Positions 48,184-60,149 of a DNA stretch of 64,000 bases are shown here, piece by piece (position 1 is the stretch's first letter; every line of letters starts with the position of its first letter). Below the pieces are notes generated by a model, which was not told the origin of the DNA, made no database searches, and was given only the letters and a program-made list of their open reading frames with translations. The stretch is from Coprinus comatus (lineage: Eukaryota; Basidiomycota; Agaricomycetes; Agaricales; Agaricaceae): contig JAWPGT010000104.1 in the NCBI GenBank assembly GCA_034638255.1, forward strand, positions 1 through 64,000, given 5' to 3'. Both the position numbers and the translations under genes were made by a program.

Positions 48184-50137
48184 ATGTCGATGACCACACT
48201 TAACTGCCTCATTTTTGGCGATGAGATCCACAATATGTTCGAGGTAGACATCCCACACGCCATGACTATCATGTTCCTCAGAGCTCAGGTCAGACATAAA
48301 AAACCCAGCCGTGTCGCGAACGTGGATGCAGGCGAGATACAACTTTTCAAGGTTTTGCTACCCGTAGACAACGCACTGCCTGAGAAACTAAAAGGCCTCG
48401 ACACCGAGCAGCTAGACAAAATTTCTCCTATTGACGAGATATCAGTACTTTTTGAGGATCCTCCAAAGCGCCATTTGCATGTCATCGCGTCGATGCCCAC
48501 TAGTGAGTTTTGCCATGCAACTTGTGCACTTTCCGCTCGCGCTCATGCCTTGCCTCCAGCTACCGAGGTGGATCGGGTCCCGGAGCTCCGGGAATTCATT
48601 CGTATGTCCGGTTCCATGTTTCTCTGGATACTCTTATTGACGTATCTGTAGGATACACCACGATGGTTCAAACTAAAGGCTCCACCCCATTGGCGGGGGC
48701 CAAATCGTCTGGATATTGCAACGTTCAAATAGATGGAGGTCAAATAATTTACGACGGCCTGCGGGCCCCAAGAGGTTGTTCGACAGTCGTCCCCCCAATA
48801 ACCATCTTCCATCCCATCTTCCAACAGTTTAAGAACCTGGTCGATGATCCTTCCCTACCAATAACAAGCGAGGATCTGGTACGTATCGAAACCTTTATGT
48901 ACACTCTGTCCACATTGCCTGCCAAGGAAGACGATGTGGCCGCAACTGTCAGGGAACATCTCACTGATATTCTCGGCGTCACAGTTATCAAAGAGTTCAA
49001 CGAAGACGGCACCTGCACTGATGGCACTTATGCTATTCAAATAGAGCAATCACGAATTGCCATTGTGTTCTTGGAACTGAAAAATATGCTGGGAGAGGGT
49101 GGCTGTGACCCTTTCCTTCAGGCGGGTATTGCTGCGAGACGCTCCTGGATCGAGGAGAGTGTGAGTGATGGCCTTGACTGAGTCTGACCAACTTCTGACC
49201 TATTCATTAGAGAAAGAGCGTTCGAGACAAATGCTGCTGCCCAATGTTCATGATCGCCGGAGCCAGCCCGTGGCTTGGTATTATGGGAGGTGTCTTCACT
49301 GACAAAATTATTATCCAACATCTCACTGATATCAAGTGGATGGCACTATCATCAACCCAAGAAGATGATCGACTCTACAATGTCACTCGGTTGTTTGTTG
49401 CGCTCCGGAAATGCATAAAAGACCTAGAAAAATACTACCAGACTTTGGATAATATCCCTCCTCTCGTTTCAACTAAGCCCCACCCTCGCTATTTCCCGTA
49501 CCCGAACTCGTATACTGCCAAAGATGGCGTTGCCACATCGTTCCAGTATCTTTCTACTCTACAAGACCCTCAGTGTGTCACGTATCTCGCGGAACTCAAA
49601 GGGAGTGAAGGGAAAAAGGTTGTGGTCAAATTTGCAACTAGGTACGGGAAGGAGGTCCACGAGTTTCTTGCCACAAAGAAAGTCGCGCCTCAACTACACT
49701 ATTGCGAACCCCTCTTCGCCTCTGTTTCAAGTGTGTCTTCTACACATGATGCTAAAGGGTCGGCGGGCCTACACCTCGGGTCTATTGTCATGGTGGTGAT
49801 GGACTACATTCACGCTCGCCCGGACAACGCCAAACTTCCGCCTGATGCACGTCAACAAATTACAAAGGTCTTGGAACTGTTGCATTCACAGGGATATGTG
49901 CTTGGTGATCTGCGTTGGCCAAATCTCCTGGTGGACAATAAGGATAAGGTTTGGTTCATCGACTTTGACTGGAGTGGCTCCTATCCTCAAGATAATCATG
50001 GAGAAAATCAGATGGCATACGCTAGGTACCCAGTAAGAATGTCTACCATAGAAGGAATGTGGGCTCCAGGCATGAAACCATTGGAACTTATCCAACCGCA
50101 GCATGACCTGAACATGCTTGAGAAACTTTTCAATTAA
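48184..50137 (+). CDS. Crinkler (CRN)-type N-terminal domain fused to a protein-kinase-like domain
   Basis: Four exons, 48184-48502, 48560-48601, 48652-49160 and 49211-50137, join in phase to 598 residues. Residues 1-105 match the ubiquitin-like CRN N-terminal domain (L-N-C-L-I-F-G-D-E, D-A-G-E-I-Q-L-F-K-V, L-S/D-P-I-D-E-I-S-V-L-F, H-L-H-V-I). A middle region of about 250 residues is conserved-looking but unnamed. The C-terminal kinase-like domain has K-V-V-V-K-F as candidate VAIK lysine, V-L-G-D-L-R-W-P-N-L-L-V as catalytic loop and F-I-D-F-D-W in place of DFG. The catalytic Asp, Asn and metal Asp are kept. CRN proteins are known from oomycetes and occur in many fungi, where their role is uncertain; conflict between nuclei or microbes is one proposal. 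No signal peptide is seen. Confidence 0.78.
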
Positions 50138-50657
50138 AGACTTTGAACTATATTTAGTCGTGTTTCACCTCTTTTTGTAGTCTGCTGAGTGGATTTTAAT
50201 ACAGTACTAGCGGGTGGCCCATGCTCCGCACGGGTGTACAGGATCATCATGTTATGCATCAGTGCGAAAAAAAATCATAATTGTAGCAAGCTTACTAACA
50301 TAGCATACATACACAAGTTACAACGAACGGTACTAATTCATTGACGTTGAGGCTATTTCAGTATTAAGTATTACATTAGAATTTCAGAAAGTTCGTTTGT
50401 CATTGTTTGGCTCCGACCACGCGCAGAGAGGGGGATGAAACGTGAAAGAGCACAGCCACAGATTATCTAATCTGGTCTCTTTTCCAAATTAAGTTGGTGG
50501 TCGTGACCCTAACCCTTTTGACCTCTGACCACCCAAAAACCATTCAACTCCACCACGTTTTTTCTTCTTCTCTTGATATTATCCTATCCCTCCATCCCTT
50601 TCACTTCCATTTGAACGAAAACTCTTCACGAATTCTTCAAAACATAACTGCCAGTGT
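50138..50657. other. Intergenic with a conserved-looking GC-rich hairpin
   Basis: 520 bp. A short AT-poor motif at about 50205-50235 (GGGTGGCCCATGCTCCGCACGGG core) can fold on itself and looks unlike its AT-rich surroundings; it is possibly the tail of an old retroelement. The rest is the CK2-beta promoter, with an accctaaccctt-like box near 50502. Confidence 0.45.
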
Positions 50658-52050
50658 ATGGCAAACGTTAATCATCATAGTATAAGTACGTCCTTTCTAC
50701 TTTTTTGTGTGTCGCGTTGGTATATTTGGGGGTGTATGTGCTAAATAGGAGCGTTTCCTTTTTTTTATTTTTATTTTTTTTGTTTTGGCTTTTTGGCTTT
50801 TGTATGGTTTTGTGTGTGGTTTGTTTTTGTAGTGGAAGAAATTTCGACTGGTTCAGATTCCGATTATTCTAGGTAAAGTCATCAGTCAAAAACCCTATTA
50901 TATGTTATCTAGAATAACTAACATTCATTCTTCAACTAGTTCCGTAAGTTGATCAACCGCCTTCACTATGAAGAACGAGCTACCATTGACGTATATATAA
51001 CAAACTCGAACACGAAAAAAACGCACACGCACACATAACGCACACACACACTTATACAGTGGATCTCATGGTTCCTTTCATCAAAAGGAAACGAATACTT
51101 TTGCGAAGTAGATGAAGATTTCATACTTGATCGATTCAATCTTACGGGTCTAAACAATGAAGTAGCGAATTATTCACAAGCTTTGGATTTGATTACCGAT
51201 AATCTTGGTACGTATCATTTATTAACTTTGTAGGTGGTATATACTGATTGTAAAATAGATGATGATATTCAAGATACTTTACGTGGATCATTAGATGTTC
51301 AAGCAAGACTTCTTTATGGACTTATTCATGCACGATGGATCGTTACAGCTCGTGGTTTAGCCAAAATGGTAACGTAAAAAAAAAAACCCCCCCCTTTATA
51401 TCATAAAGCCCTAACAAACCGTACCAACTTAGATTGAAAAATACAAAAGAGCCGATTTCGGACGTTGTCCAAGAGTCCTTTGTAATTCACAAGCTTTACT
51501 TCCAGTAGGATTAACCGATATGCCATATGAAAAATCAGTAAAACTTCATTGTGGAAGATGTGAAGATTTATATTCACCTAAATCATCAAGACATGGATCT
51601 ATCGATGGAGCTTATTTCGGGACGACATTTCCTCATTTATTGTTTCTAGTCTATCCAAATCTTACACCGCCTAAAAATGGACCTGCAGATTATGGTGGAC
51701 CTAGTAATGTACCGAATTTACCTGGAGTTTCTGGTAGTGGGATTGGTGGATCTGGAATTACTGGTATTGGTGGTAGTGGAATAGCAGGAGGAGTAGGAGG
51801 AGGAGTAGGAGGAGGAGGTATTGGAGGAGTAGGAGAAGGTAGAAGGATGATTAAAAGAAATAGAGGACGTGGTGAAGATGAAACAGAAAATGAAAGAGAT
51901 GGAGGAAGTACGATTGCTGTTGCATTGAAAGCTGAACGATATAAACCGAAGATATATGGATTTCAGGTTCATGAAATTGCAAAGTTGCAGAGGTGGCAAG
52001 GTGCGGTTAGAGATCGGCAAATTGCGAGATTGGAAGCTATGGAGGATTAG
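50658..52050 (+). CDS. CKB1: Casein kinase 2 regulatory (beta) subunit
   Basis: Six exons, 50658-50685, 50833-50872, 50940-50943, 51060-51207, 51259-51368 and 51433-52050, join to 315 residues. After an acidic Ser stretch the protein reads [25 protein letters not shown], the hallmark of CK2 beta. [12 protein letters not shown]...C-G-R-C-E-D-L-Y is the zinc ribbon that forms the dimer, and [10 protein letters not shown] follows. A Gly-rich insert (about 40 residues) separates the ribbon from the alpha-contacting tail (K-I-Y-G-F-Q-V-H). CK2 beta dimers hold the tetrameric kinase together and steer substrates. Exon 3 is only 4 nt (TTCC). The arrestin-like gene begins 109 bp downstream. Confidence 0.9.
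50940..50943 (+). other. 4-nt micro-exon of the CK2-beta gene
   Basis: TTCC is flanked by CAACTAG on the left and GTAAGTT on the right. A CTAAC branch-like sequence lies about 22 nt upstream. Exon 2 ends with two bases of a codon and exon 4 starts a codon (TGG), so four bases are exactly what joins them in frame as S-S-S-W-I-S-W. Confidence 0.75.
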
Positions 52051-52159
52051 TTAGGGGACTTTCCTTATATAGACTTGTCTCACCCCCTCTTTCTTATAAC
52101 AACGTTCCCTTTATACAATTCACTCTCTGCTCAATTATCAACACTGGCAACAAACAACC

Positions 52160-55100
52160 ATGACCGTATCGGTTCCAGAACCGATGAACACGACAACTAA
52201 CCATTCAAAAATCAAAGTGTTTATTGAAATTCCGCATGGTAAACCGGTGGTTGCAGGAACGGTTGTTACAGGAAGAGTCAAGGTTGATTGTAAATCTGAG
52301 AAAATAGCTTTGGGAGTTATTCAGGTTGAGGTGTTTGGGTTTGAAGAGTTGATGAGCAGAGATCATTCTGCTAGATCTACTTTTTTACATTTGAAGAGAT
52401 TGTTTCAGGGTCCTGGTGTTCCTCCTTCGAATGCTGTTTATGCTAATGTCATTGGAGATGTTTGTGAAGAGGTGGAGGGGGAAGATGATGAAGGAATAAC
52501 AAGAGGAGGGGTACCTGTGGATTATTGGAAAGCAAAGAAAGGAATATCAACTTTTCTTTTCCGAATTCCTATCCCACACACATTACCTGCTTCTATTGAT
52601 TTCGCAAATGGATTAGCGAAAGTAAGATATGAAGCAAGAGGAAGTGTAGGTGTTTATTGGAAAGGAGAAAGACAAATGGTATTGGCGAAACAAGAAGTTG
52701 AAATGGTTGAATCGTTTGATGTTGATGAATCCTTGGGTAGTAGAAGAATAGGAAGAGAATTGATATCAGAAGGTGTAGCTATTGGTGAGAATGGAAAGTT
52801 TTGGGTTAATGCTAGAGTTGTTGGTGGTTTTTTGGTTGTTGGTGAAAGTGCTTGTGTTGAAATTCATGTCAAGAATCATTCAACGCGTAAGGTTCGTTAA
52901 TATATTTATTATATTATATTTCCTCATTTGATTGTTTTATTTTATTTTATTTTATTAGAATTCGGGATTAGTCGTTAATCTAACCCGTTTATTACACCTT
53001 CCAACAACATCAAGTGGAGATCAACAACAAAAACAACCACTTCAATTAACAGATACAATAATAACAATACCATTCAAAGGTCAAGAATACATATTACCAC
53101 CTGGAGGTGAAGGCATTGCAAATCTCGTTTTCGATGTTCCTTCAGATGCTAGAAGTGTTAAAGGAGGTTTGTTAGACATTATTGGAGGAGGAAGTGAAGG
53201 TGAAGGTGAAACAAGAGTAGAAGCTTTATTCGAGATCAAAGCTTTCGTTGAAGTTAAAGTTATCATGCCTATCGGAAGGTTTGTCTCACGTTATTATTCA
53301 AAAACCGAAATTGACTATTTAAAAAAAAAAACGAAACAGTAAAGATATCTCGTTAAGTCTACCAGTAACAATTGTTCATCCAGACGCAATACCCGATATT
53401 CCTCCACCACCACATCATCATCCTTATCTAGGACAACATATACAACCAATATATCCTCAACACACAAACATACCAATGTATACCAGTCCACCACCAAACA
53501 TCATCAACAATAATAATAACGTCATCGTGGGAGGAGGTGGATTAAATCCAAATTCAGTAGCATACCTAGATCCAGCAACTTCAACTTCCAATTCACCTTA
53601 CCTAAATCATCAATATCAATATCATCAACAACAAGCAATGATACCATTACATACGCCTTATATGGATCAATATAATCAAGTTTGGGTTCCTCCTAATCCT
53701 TTGATTTATTATCCTGGGTATAATTTAGGTGTAGGAGGAGGAGGAGGTGGTGGTGGTGGAGTTTATACGCAACAACAACAACAACAACAACAACAACAGC
53801 AGAGGGACGTTCAATTTGGGTTAGGTATATCTGGTTTACCACCTACCTCTGGTTCTGGTTCTGGTTCTGGTTCTCCGACTGGACAACGTCGATTGTTACC
53901 TTCAATCCCACAAATGCAAACTCAAATGCGAATGGAATCATATCCTAATGTCAATACTACCACCTTAACTCAATATGAACATACGAATCTCGCGCCTTCA
54001 CCCCCTCATCATCATCATCGTCATCATAATATTGGTGGTGTAATAGAAACATCAAGTCAAAGAGGTCGATCTATTCATGTTAATATCCCAGGTATTGAAG
54101 GAAAAGGAGTTGGAGGAGGAGGAGGAGAAAGAGAAGAAGGAAAAGGAGATAGAGCATCACGAATTGCTACTCATTTAAGATTAAGTTCAGTTATTAGTGG
54201 AAGAGGTAGATCTGTTTCTCCTGTTGCTCATAGATTTGGTTTGGGTGTTGGAAATTCGTTAGGAGAAGGAATAGTTGAAGGAGTTGCAGAAGGAGGAGGA
54301 GGAGAAGGAGGAGCTTGGGGAGAAGGAATAGGAGGAGGAGGAGGAGGAGGAGGAGGAGGAGGAGAAGTCTATTCACCTAGACCTCAATTGAAACATAAAC
54401 AATCATTTACGACTGTCGAAATCGAGTCACCAATAAAGTCACCAAATGTTACTCCTCGAGATCATCAACATCCTCATCCTCAAGACCAAACTCAAACTCA
54501 AACTCAAACCAAAACTCAAGTAGTTCTAAAAAGTGACAACGTTCTTCAACTTGAAAAGATGGCAGAACAAATTGATGTTACTAAAGATCTATTGTTTGCG
54601 GATTTATTACCTAGGTTCAAGTTTGATAAAGGGAAAGGTGTTATGAAAGGGTTTGGTGTTGGTGTTGGTGGTCAAGGTCAAAGTCAAGGTCAAGGTCAAA
54701 GCAAAGACGAAAAAGACGTTAACTTAAACATAAATAAAACTCTCCCTCCACATCCAGCTCCATCTCCACCTCCTTTACCTACCGAACCTCTGCTTGGAGA
54801 ATTCCCTTCTTCACCAAATCCAAATCCAAATCAGAATCATAATCCGACTTCATCAAATTCATCTTCTCCTACCACACTTCCACTTCCACAAAATCAAGAG
54901 ATTATAGACTCTCTAATCCTTACTCCATTACCTTTAAATCAAACACCTCCAAAACCACCTACATTAAAAGGATACAATCGACCTCCTAAACAATTTAAAA
55001 TTCCACATCCACATGGAAAGGGAGAAAGACATGGTGGTAATGGTAATGGCAATAATACTGGATTGGATGCGTTAGAGAGAAGACTTCAACTACAAGTCGG

Positions 55101-58053
55101 TACTAGGAAAGTTGAGAATGAGAAAAAGTTGGATGTTAGAAAGGTTTTGGGTTTAGACGGTGATTACGGTGATGGTGGTGGTGGTTGTAAAGACGGTACT
55201 GGTGTTGAAAGAGGACGAGAAAGGGGAAGTGAGAAAGGAAGAATTGAAGAAAAGAAAAGAAAAGAAAAACGGGAGAGTACAACGACGAGTTTATTAAGTT
55301 CTGATAAATTAGAACTTGATGAAAGTGCGATTTCGAGTTTGACTTTACCGGATGTTGGATTGGCTTCTCATTCCAATTCACGTTCACAGTCAAGGTCAAG
55401 GTCGAGGTCAAGGTCGAGGGAGAAGAGTGAGGATAAAGAGAAAGGCAAAGGCAGATATCGAGATCAAGATTCAATAGACGGTAAAACTCATAAAGCTGGG
55501 AAATCAAAGTCAAGTGTTATCGATTTATCCGAAAACCCAAATATCGCATATACCCACGTACCACCACTTCCTAATCTCATTACTATCCCTCAGACAATGA
55601 CTAAATCCACATCTATGCCTACACCCAATCTCAATCTCAATCCCACTACTACTTCACCAACATCGAAAAAGAGATTAAAACCTTCTTCACCTTCTAATCA
55701 TCATTATGATAAGAAGAAATTGGTGTCGGGAAGAGTTACGGCTTGGTTAGGTGAAATAAGTGCTGCTATGAAGGGTGTTAATGTTGAAGGCGGTGCTGGT
55801 GTTGATGTTGTTGTTGGAGGGGGTTTAAAACCTGACGAGGATATTATTCCTCCTAGTCCAAGTGTTCCCGTTCCCGTTTCTATTCCTAGTCCTATTAGTG
55901 GTAGGAAACTTGAACTAAAAGAGGATGACGAGAAAGAGAAAGAGATTGGGAATATGGGTTTGGGTGTGGATGTGAATGTAAGTGTGAAAGAAGATAGGGT
56001 TAACGTTGAAGATCACAAAGTGAAGAAGGTTGAAAAGGAGAAGGAAACAGAAACGAAACTATTAACACCACTCTCACCAATATCAACAACAGCAACAATA
56101 ACAACTCCAATAACAAATAAATCATTAGATGCATCACCACATCCTCGTTCATCAGGATTCGTACCTATCGGAACTCTCAAACGTGATTCAAATCTTAATA
56201 TAACACCAACTATGAAACGAATTCGAGAACTGGAACAACGTCAGAGAGAAATTAGTGTTATTGAAGAAGCTAAGAGAGTTTATAATATTTGGGCTGGGAG
56301 AGAAGTCCCTGTTCCTCAAACACCAGCACCACCACCGATATCTGCTCCTGCGATTCAATCACTGGTTAATGTGGAAAAGGATGAGAAGGAGGAGAAAGGA
56401 AAAGGAAAAGTTGGAATATATGCGTTCATGGATATTGGAAGAAAAGGTAGAATGCAAAGTGTGAAAACTGATAGAAAAGTTTCACCTCCTTCCCAATATC
56501 AATTAGCTAATATCTCACCACCTCTAAAAACTCCATTATCTTCACCGAAATCCAAATCATCATCATCACCGACTTCACCAAAAGCGAAAGCTTTAGCCAA
56601 ATTAAACAATCAACTTAACCTTGGACTTAATGTACCTCCGAAATCAATTCCTATTCCTATACCTTCATCCTCGCTCACTTCAAATCCCAATCTCAATCTT
56701 AATCCTAATCCGACACCTCTAACGGATCCAGAAGTAAAATATGATATTCGATCAGCAAGAGGTGGAAGAGGTGGAAAAGTTACTGCTGTTACCAAGTTAT
56801 GGGCTGATCAAACAAGAAAAAGTGGTGTTACCGAAGGTGCAATCTCGGATAAGGATAAGGATAAGAATAAAGTTAAAGGCGGTGATAAAGGTGATGATAA
56901 AGATGTCAAGGAGGGTGAAAAGAAGAGGAACAAAGAAGGTAGAACCATTACTATTCCTTCACCACCAGTTCTAAATGTAGGACTAGGAGCAGTCTCACTT
57001 AAAACAACAACAAGTGACTGTGTAACCACAGATTCAAATACATTAGCGAAGGTTCAAGAGAACGAGAACGAGAAAAACAAAGCTCCACTTTTACTTCCTC
57101 GACCTCGAAAATCGTTTACGAGGATTCCAAATCTTATACCTGCTTCTGTTACCACTGCTACCACTACTGCTGCTGCTACCACTATCACTCCTACCCCCAT
57201 TTCTGGTTCTACTCACATGTCCTCATCGATACCTATACCTATCACGACAACTAAACCAAATCCGAAAGTTTCACTTACATCTATACCAAAACACCTAAAC
57301 ATTAATCCTAATCCCAATCCTAATCTCAATTCCAAAAATTCACTTCCGACGACACAAATAACCAAACCGTCAAAACCGACCTCAACCTCGACCTCAACCT
57401 CAACCTCAAACCCGAACTCAACCTCTAAACCAAATCTGAAACCTCAGCCAATAATGAAATCATCTACATCTCCAGGACCTACACTCGCAATAGCCAAATT
57501 ATCAGAATCAATTGCTATACCTATGTTATCTTCTACTGCTTCTTTGGCTACTAAACCTATTTGTGTTTCTTCTTCTTCGGTTCCCAATCATCGGGAGATT
57601 GGCGTTGGTGTTGGTGTGAAGGATAGGGAGCATGAGGGTAAAGATAAGGATAAAGATAGGGTTGGTTTGAGAAGGTTTGGAGGTAGACATGATGTTGGAG
57701 TTGGTAATGGTGAGAATCGTTCCTCTGATGGTATTATTAGACGATTTGGTGCAAGTGTGAATGGAAATGGAAATGGTGGTGGTGGTGGTGAAGGGTTGAA
57801 ACGAGTGATTAGTCCAACAACAGCAACAGCAACGACAACAGCAACGACGACAACGTCGACTTCTATATCCACGTCACCTTTATCCTCTTCATCTTCTGGA
57901 AATATTACTACTATTGCCGCTACTGCTACTGCTACTGCAGAAATAGGAACAGGTGTAGGTGTTAAAGAAGGAGGAAGAGGGGGACAGAGAGAGATGGCAT
58001 TTGGGAAAGCTAGGTTGAGAGATTTGATTAAGAAGTATCAAGGTGTGAATTAA
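52160..58053 (+). CDS. Arrestin-like N-terminal domain protein with a ~1,500-residue disordered tail
   Basis: Three exons, 52160-52891, 52959-53278 and 53340-58053, join in phase to 1921 residues. Residues 1-350 have the two-lobed arrestin pattern. The N-lobe reads I-E-I-P-H-G-K-P-V-V-A-G-T-V-V-T-G and F-L-F-R-I-P-I-P with Y-E-A-R-G-S-V. The C-lobe reads V-V-G-G-F-L-V-V-G-E-S-A-C-V and Y-I-L-P-P-G-G-E-G. The remainder is low complexity: poly-Q, poly-G, poly-N, QT, SR, Pro-rich and KD-rich runs encoded by simple trinucleotide and hexanucleotide repeats. It also has short ordered-looking islands (L-L-P-R-F-K-F, V-S-G-R-V-T-A-W-L-G-E-I, M-K-R-I-R-E-L-E-Q-R-Q-R-E-I and a C-terminal K-A-R-L-R-D-L-I-K-K-Y). 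Fungal arrestin-related proteins recruit ubiquitin ligases to membrane transporters, usually through PPxY motifs in the tail. I saw no clear PPxY, so the role is open. Confidence 0.75.
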
Positions 58054-58795
58054 TATTCGAATGGACAATGGTCAGCATTGTGTCGAGTTATGGTTTTTTT
58101 TTTTTTTTTTTGGGGGGGGGGGATTCGTAAAACTGCTTTCTTACTGTTTCCTTCCTTTATTTATTTCAGTTTTCTGTTTGATTTTGGACACTTGTCATGA
58201 TGTGATGTGATGTGATGTGATGTGCATTCAATTTCCGTTTCCACTACCCACACTTTTTGTTTTCGTTTTTGATTTATTTTATTTCCTTAGATTCTTGGTG
58301 AATTTTTTTGTTGTAAATGTGACTTTCTTATACGACTAGGTTCTCTTTTTTTTTTGTTTTTGTTATTATTATTTTTGGCTCATTGTACACTCAATACTCA
58401 TTGCTTTCGTTCTCTTGTACCCACACGTTGTTTTTATGATTTTCTTTCTTTCTTGTGATAAGCATGTACATCATATACATATGTTGATTGATTGATTCAT
58501 ACCAACTATTTTCGTTTTTTTGTTGTATTCTTGAACTGGAAATTCAATATATGTACTTATTGTTGGAGTTCTCTCAATTTAAGGAACACCTTAGTGGAGA
58601 GCATGTCGTGAGCACGGCTCTTTAAAGTTAGAATTCACGTGTGCGAAGTAATGTAAGTAAATGCATCAAAGTTTACGAGTCTAGTTGCAATATGTTTGCT
58701 GTATCTCTTGAATTCAATGTTGTGGTTCTAGACGGAAGAACATGTTCATGTTCAATTACGTACAACATAAATCTGGTATAAGTCGTCTACTCTCT
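58054..58795. other. 3' flank of the arrestin-like gene
   Basis: AT-rich probable 3' UTR and spacer with a T17-G10 run at about 58095-58123 and a (TGATG)n pentamer repeat (see separate entry). No gene. Confidence 0.5.
58197..58223 (+). repeat. (GATGT) pentanucleotide repeat
   Basis: Five consecutive TGATG-type units (ATGATGTGATGTGATGTGATG...). A simple microsatellite in the 3' flank. Confidence 0.85.
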
Positions 58796-59420
58796 CTATA
58801 CCCAACACTCTCTACCACCATTTCTCCTTTGTGCTTCTCTTTCCAACCTCTTCAAATCTTCATCTTCCAATTCCGTAAGATCCATATTTGTTCCATCAGG
58901 CATAATCCAAGATGTCCTCAATGCTGAGAACTTTAAAATGAGCGAACTTACAGCCATCATCTGATCTACGGTACATTCATCAAGGAATTGAAGTGCTACC
59001 GGTTCTACCCCAGGAACATTCCAGCGTGTTAAAATAGTCGATATCTGCATGGTAGATATGAACTCCAATTGCAATTTCGAGAATGAGTGTCTACTGAATT
59101 TGACGCGGAGGGATTTCAATGAATTAAAAACAGAAAGTACATCTTGTAATTTCATCCGAACTTCACCAATCCAACTATTATTGTTATCGTTCTGCGGTAT
59201 TTCGTGATGAGTATTAGGGTACTTGATGGACAGTTCGAGGGTAATTACTGACAGTTGCAAAGTCATATAATGACCGTGCCATAACGTGTAAGGAAGTAGG
59301 TCTAATTTTGGTCGATTGTAAGGTATCATGTTGAAAGAAACATGAACTCAAGTGGTAATTATAATGAGATCCATGTCCTTCAAGTTTGACAGTCAGCAGT
59401 TCCACGATTTTTACAACGTT
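58796..59420 (-). pseudogene. LRR/F-box-like gene copy with an internal frameshift
   Basis: The upstream block (59405 downward) reads E-L-L-T-V-K-L-E-G...S-S-C-F-F-Q-H-D...T-S-L-H-V. It parallels E-H-L-T-V-E-L-K-G...S-S-S-F-F-Q-H-T...T-S-L-H-I in the 47.3-kb copy. The frame then changes near 59270-59290 and continues as L-T-L-Q-L-S-V-I-T-L-E-L-S...L-K-S-L-R-V-K-F, ending with an acidic tail. The N-terminal half is absent. A pseudogene is most likely; an unseen intron is the alternative. Confidence 0.45.
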
Positions 59421-60149
59421 GGCAAGTCATTGGCACTGTAGTATGTTACAAGTTGTTTGAGATGCGAAAGTGATGATACCTCAAAGTATTTATAAACATT
59501 TATAAACCAAGGGAAATTTTACAATACAAGGAGATAATGATTCATACTATACTGGAACGGTACTTTAGTAGCTTCAACTCACCGCGCCTTACTAGTAAGG
59601 TTAGATTACTTGTGCAGTATATAAGTGCTAGATTTTAAAACAAGGTCATGCAATGTGACACTCTATAAATAGTAAGTCTCTGTAGGTAGTGTTGCCGTGG
59701 TTCGACTCAAAAACCGCAAGTCGATTGAGTCGGACCGTAAAAAACCGGACGGAACCACTCAACCGACTTCCCGGTTCAAGTCATTGAACCAATGATGAGT
59801 CGTTTCCGAATTTGGTAGTAGGATTTGTCAGCAACGGGATGTACATGCTCACTACTGTGTATCGTAAATCATTCATGATCTATCATCTTCTCCAATCTCT
59901 AAACAATCCCAGACCAATTTGGAGTCCATGGATCAGTGATATTGTCATCTGAGATGCTCTGGTAAGTTGTACACCTTCCGTAGTGACTGATAATGCACCA
60001 TATCCACTCAATAGAAGTAATACACTCGTTTGAAGGCACTTTACCTCAAGAGTAATGGCTGTATCAGGCTTCTGCCAGGTGATTTTCTTAATCTTAGGTA
60101 CAAAACTCGTGTTTGAGCACCACATTTATTTTGCTGGCCATCTATGCAT
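59421..60149. other. Intergenic
   Basis: A block near 59690-59800 has repeated GGTTCGACTC / GAGTCGGACC / CGACTTCCCGG motifs that partly pair with each other. It is probably an old mobile-element end. An 80-codon open frame at 59883-60125 on minus is not recognised. No supported gene. Confidence 0.4.

Noticed and set aside
54194..54376. A minus-strand poly-Leu open frame
   Set aside because: It is the reverse of the GGA/GAA repeats in the arrestin-like gene, with no start context or splice sites.
58090..58225. CRISPR-like or functional repeat array
   Set aside because: Only homopolymer runs and a pentanucleotide microsatellite; no spacers, and the genome is eukaryotic.
59690..59800. tRNA gene suggested by GGTTCGACTC
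   Set aside because: No acceptor stem, anticodon arm or correct spacing could be drawn on either strand.
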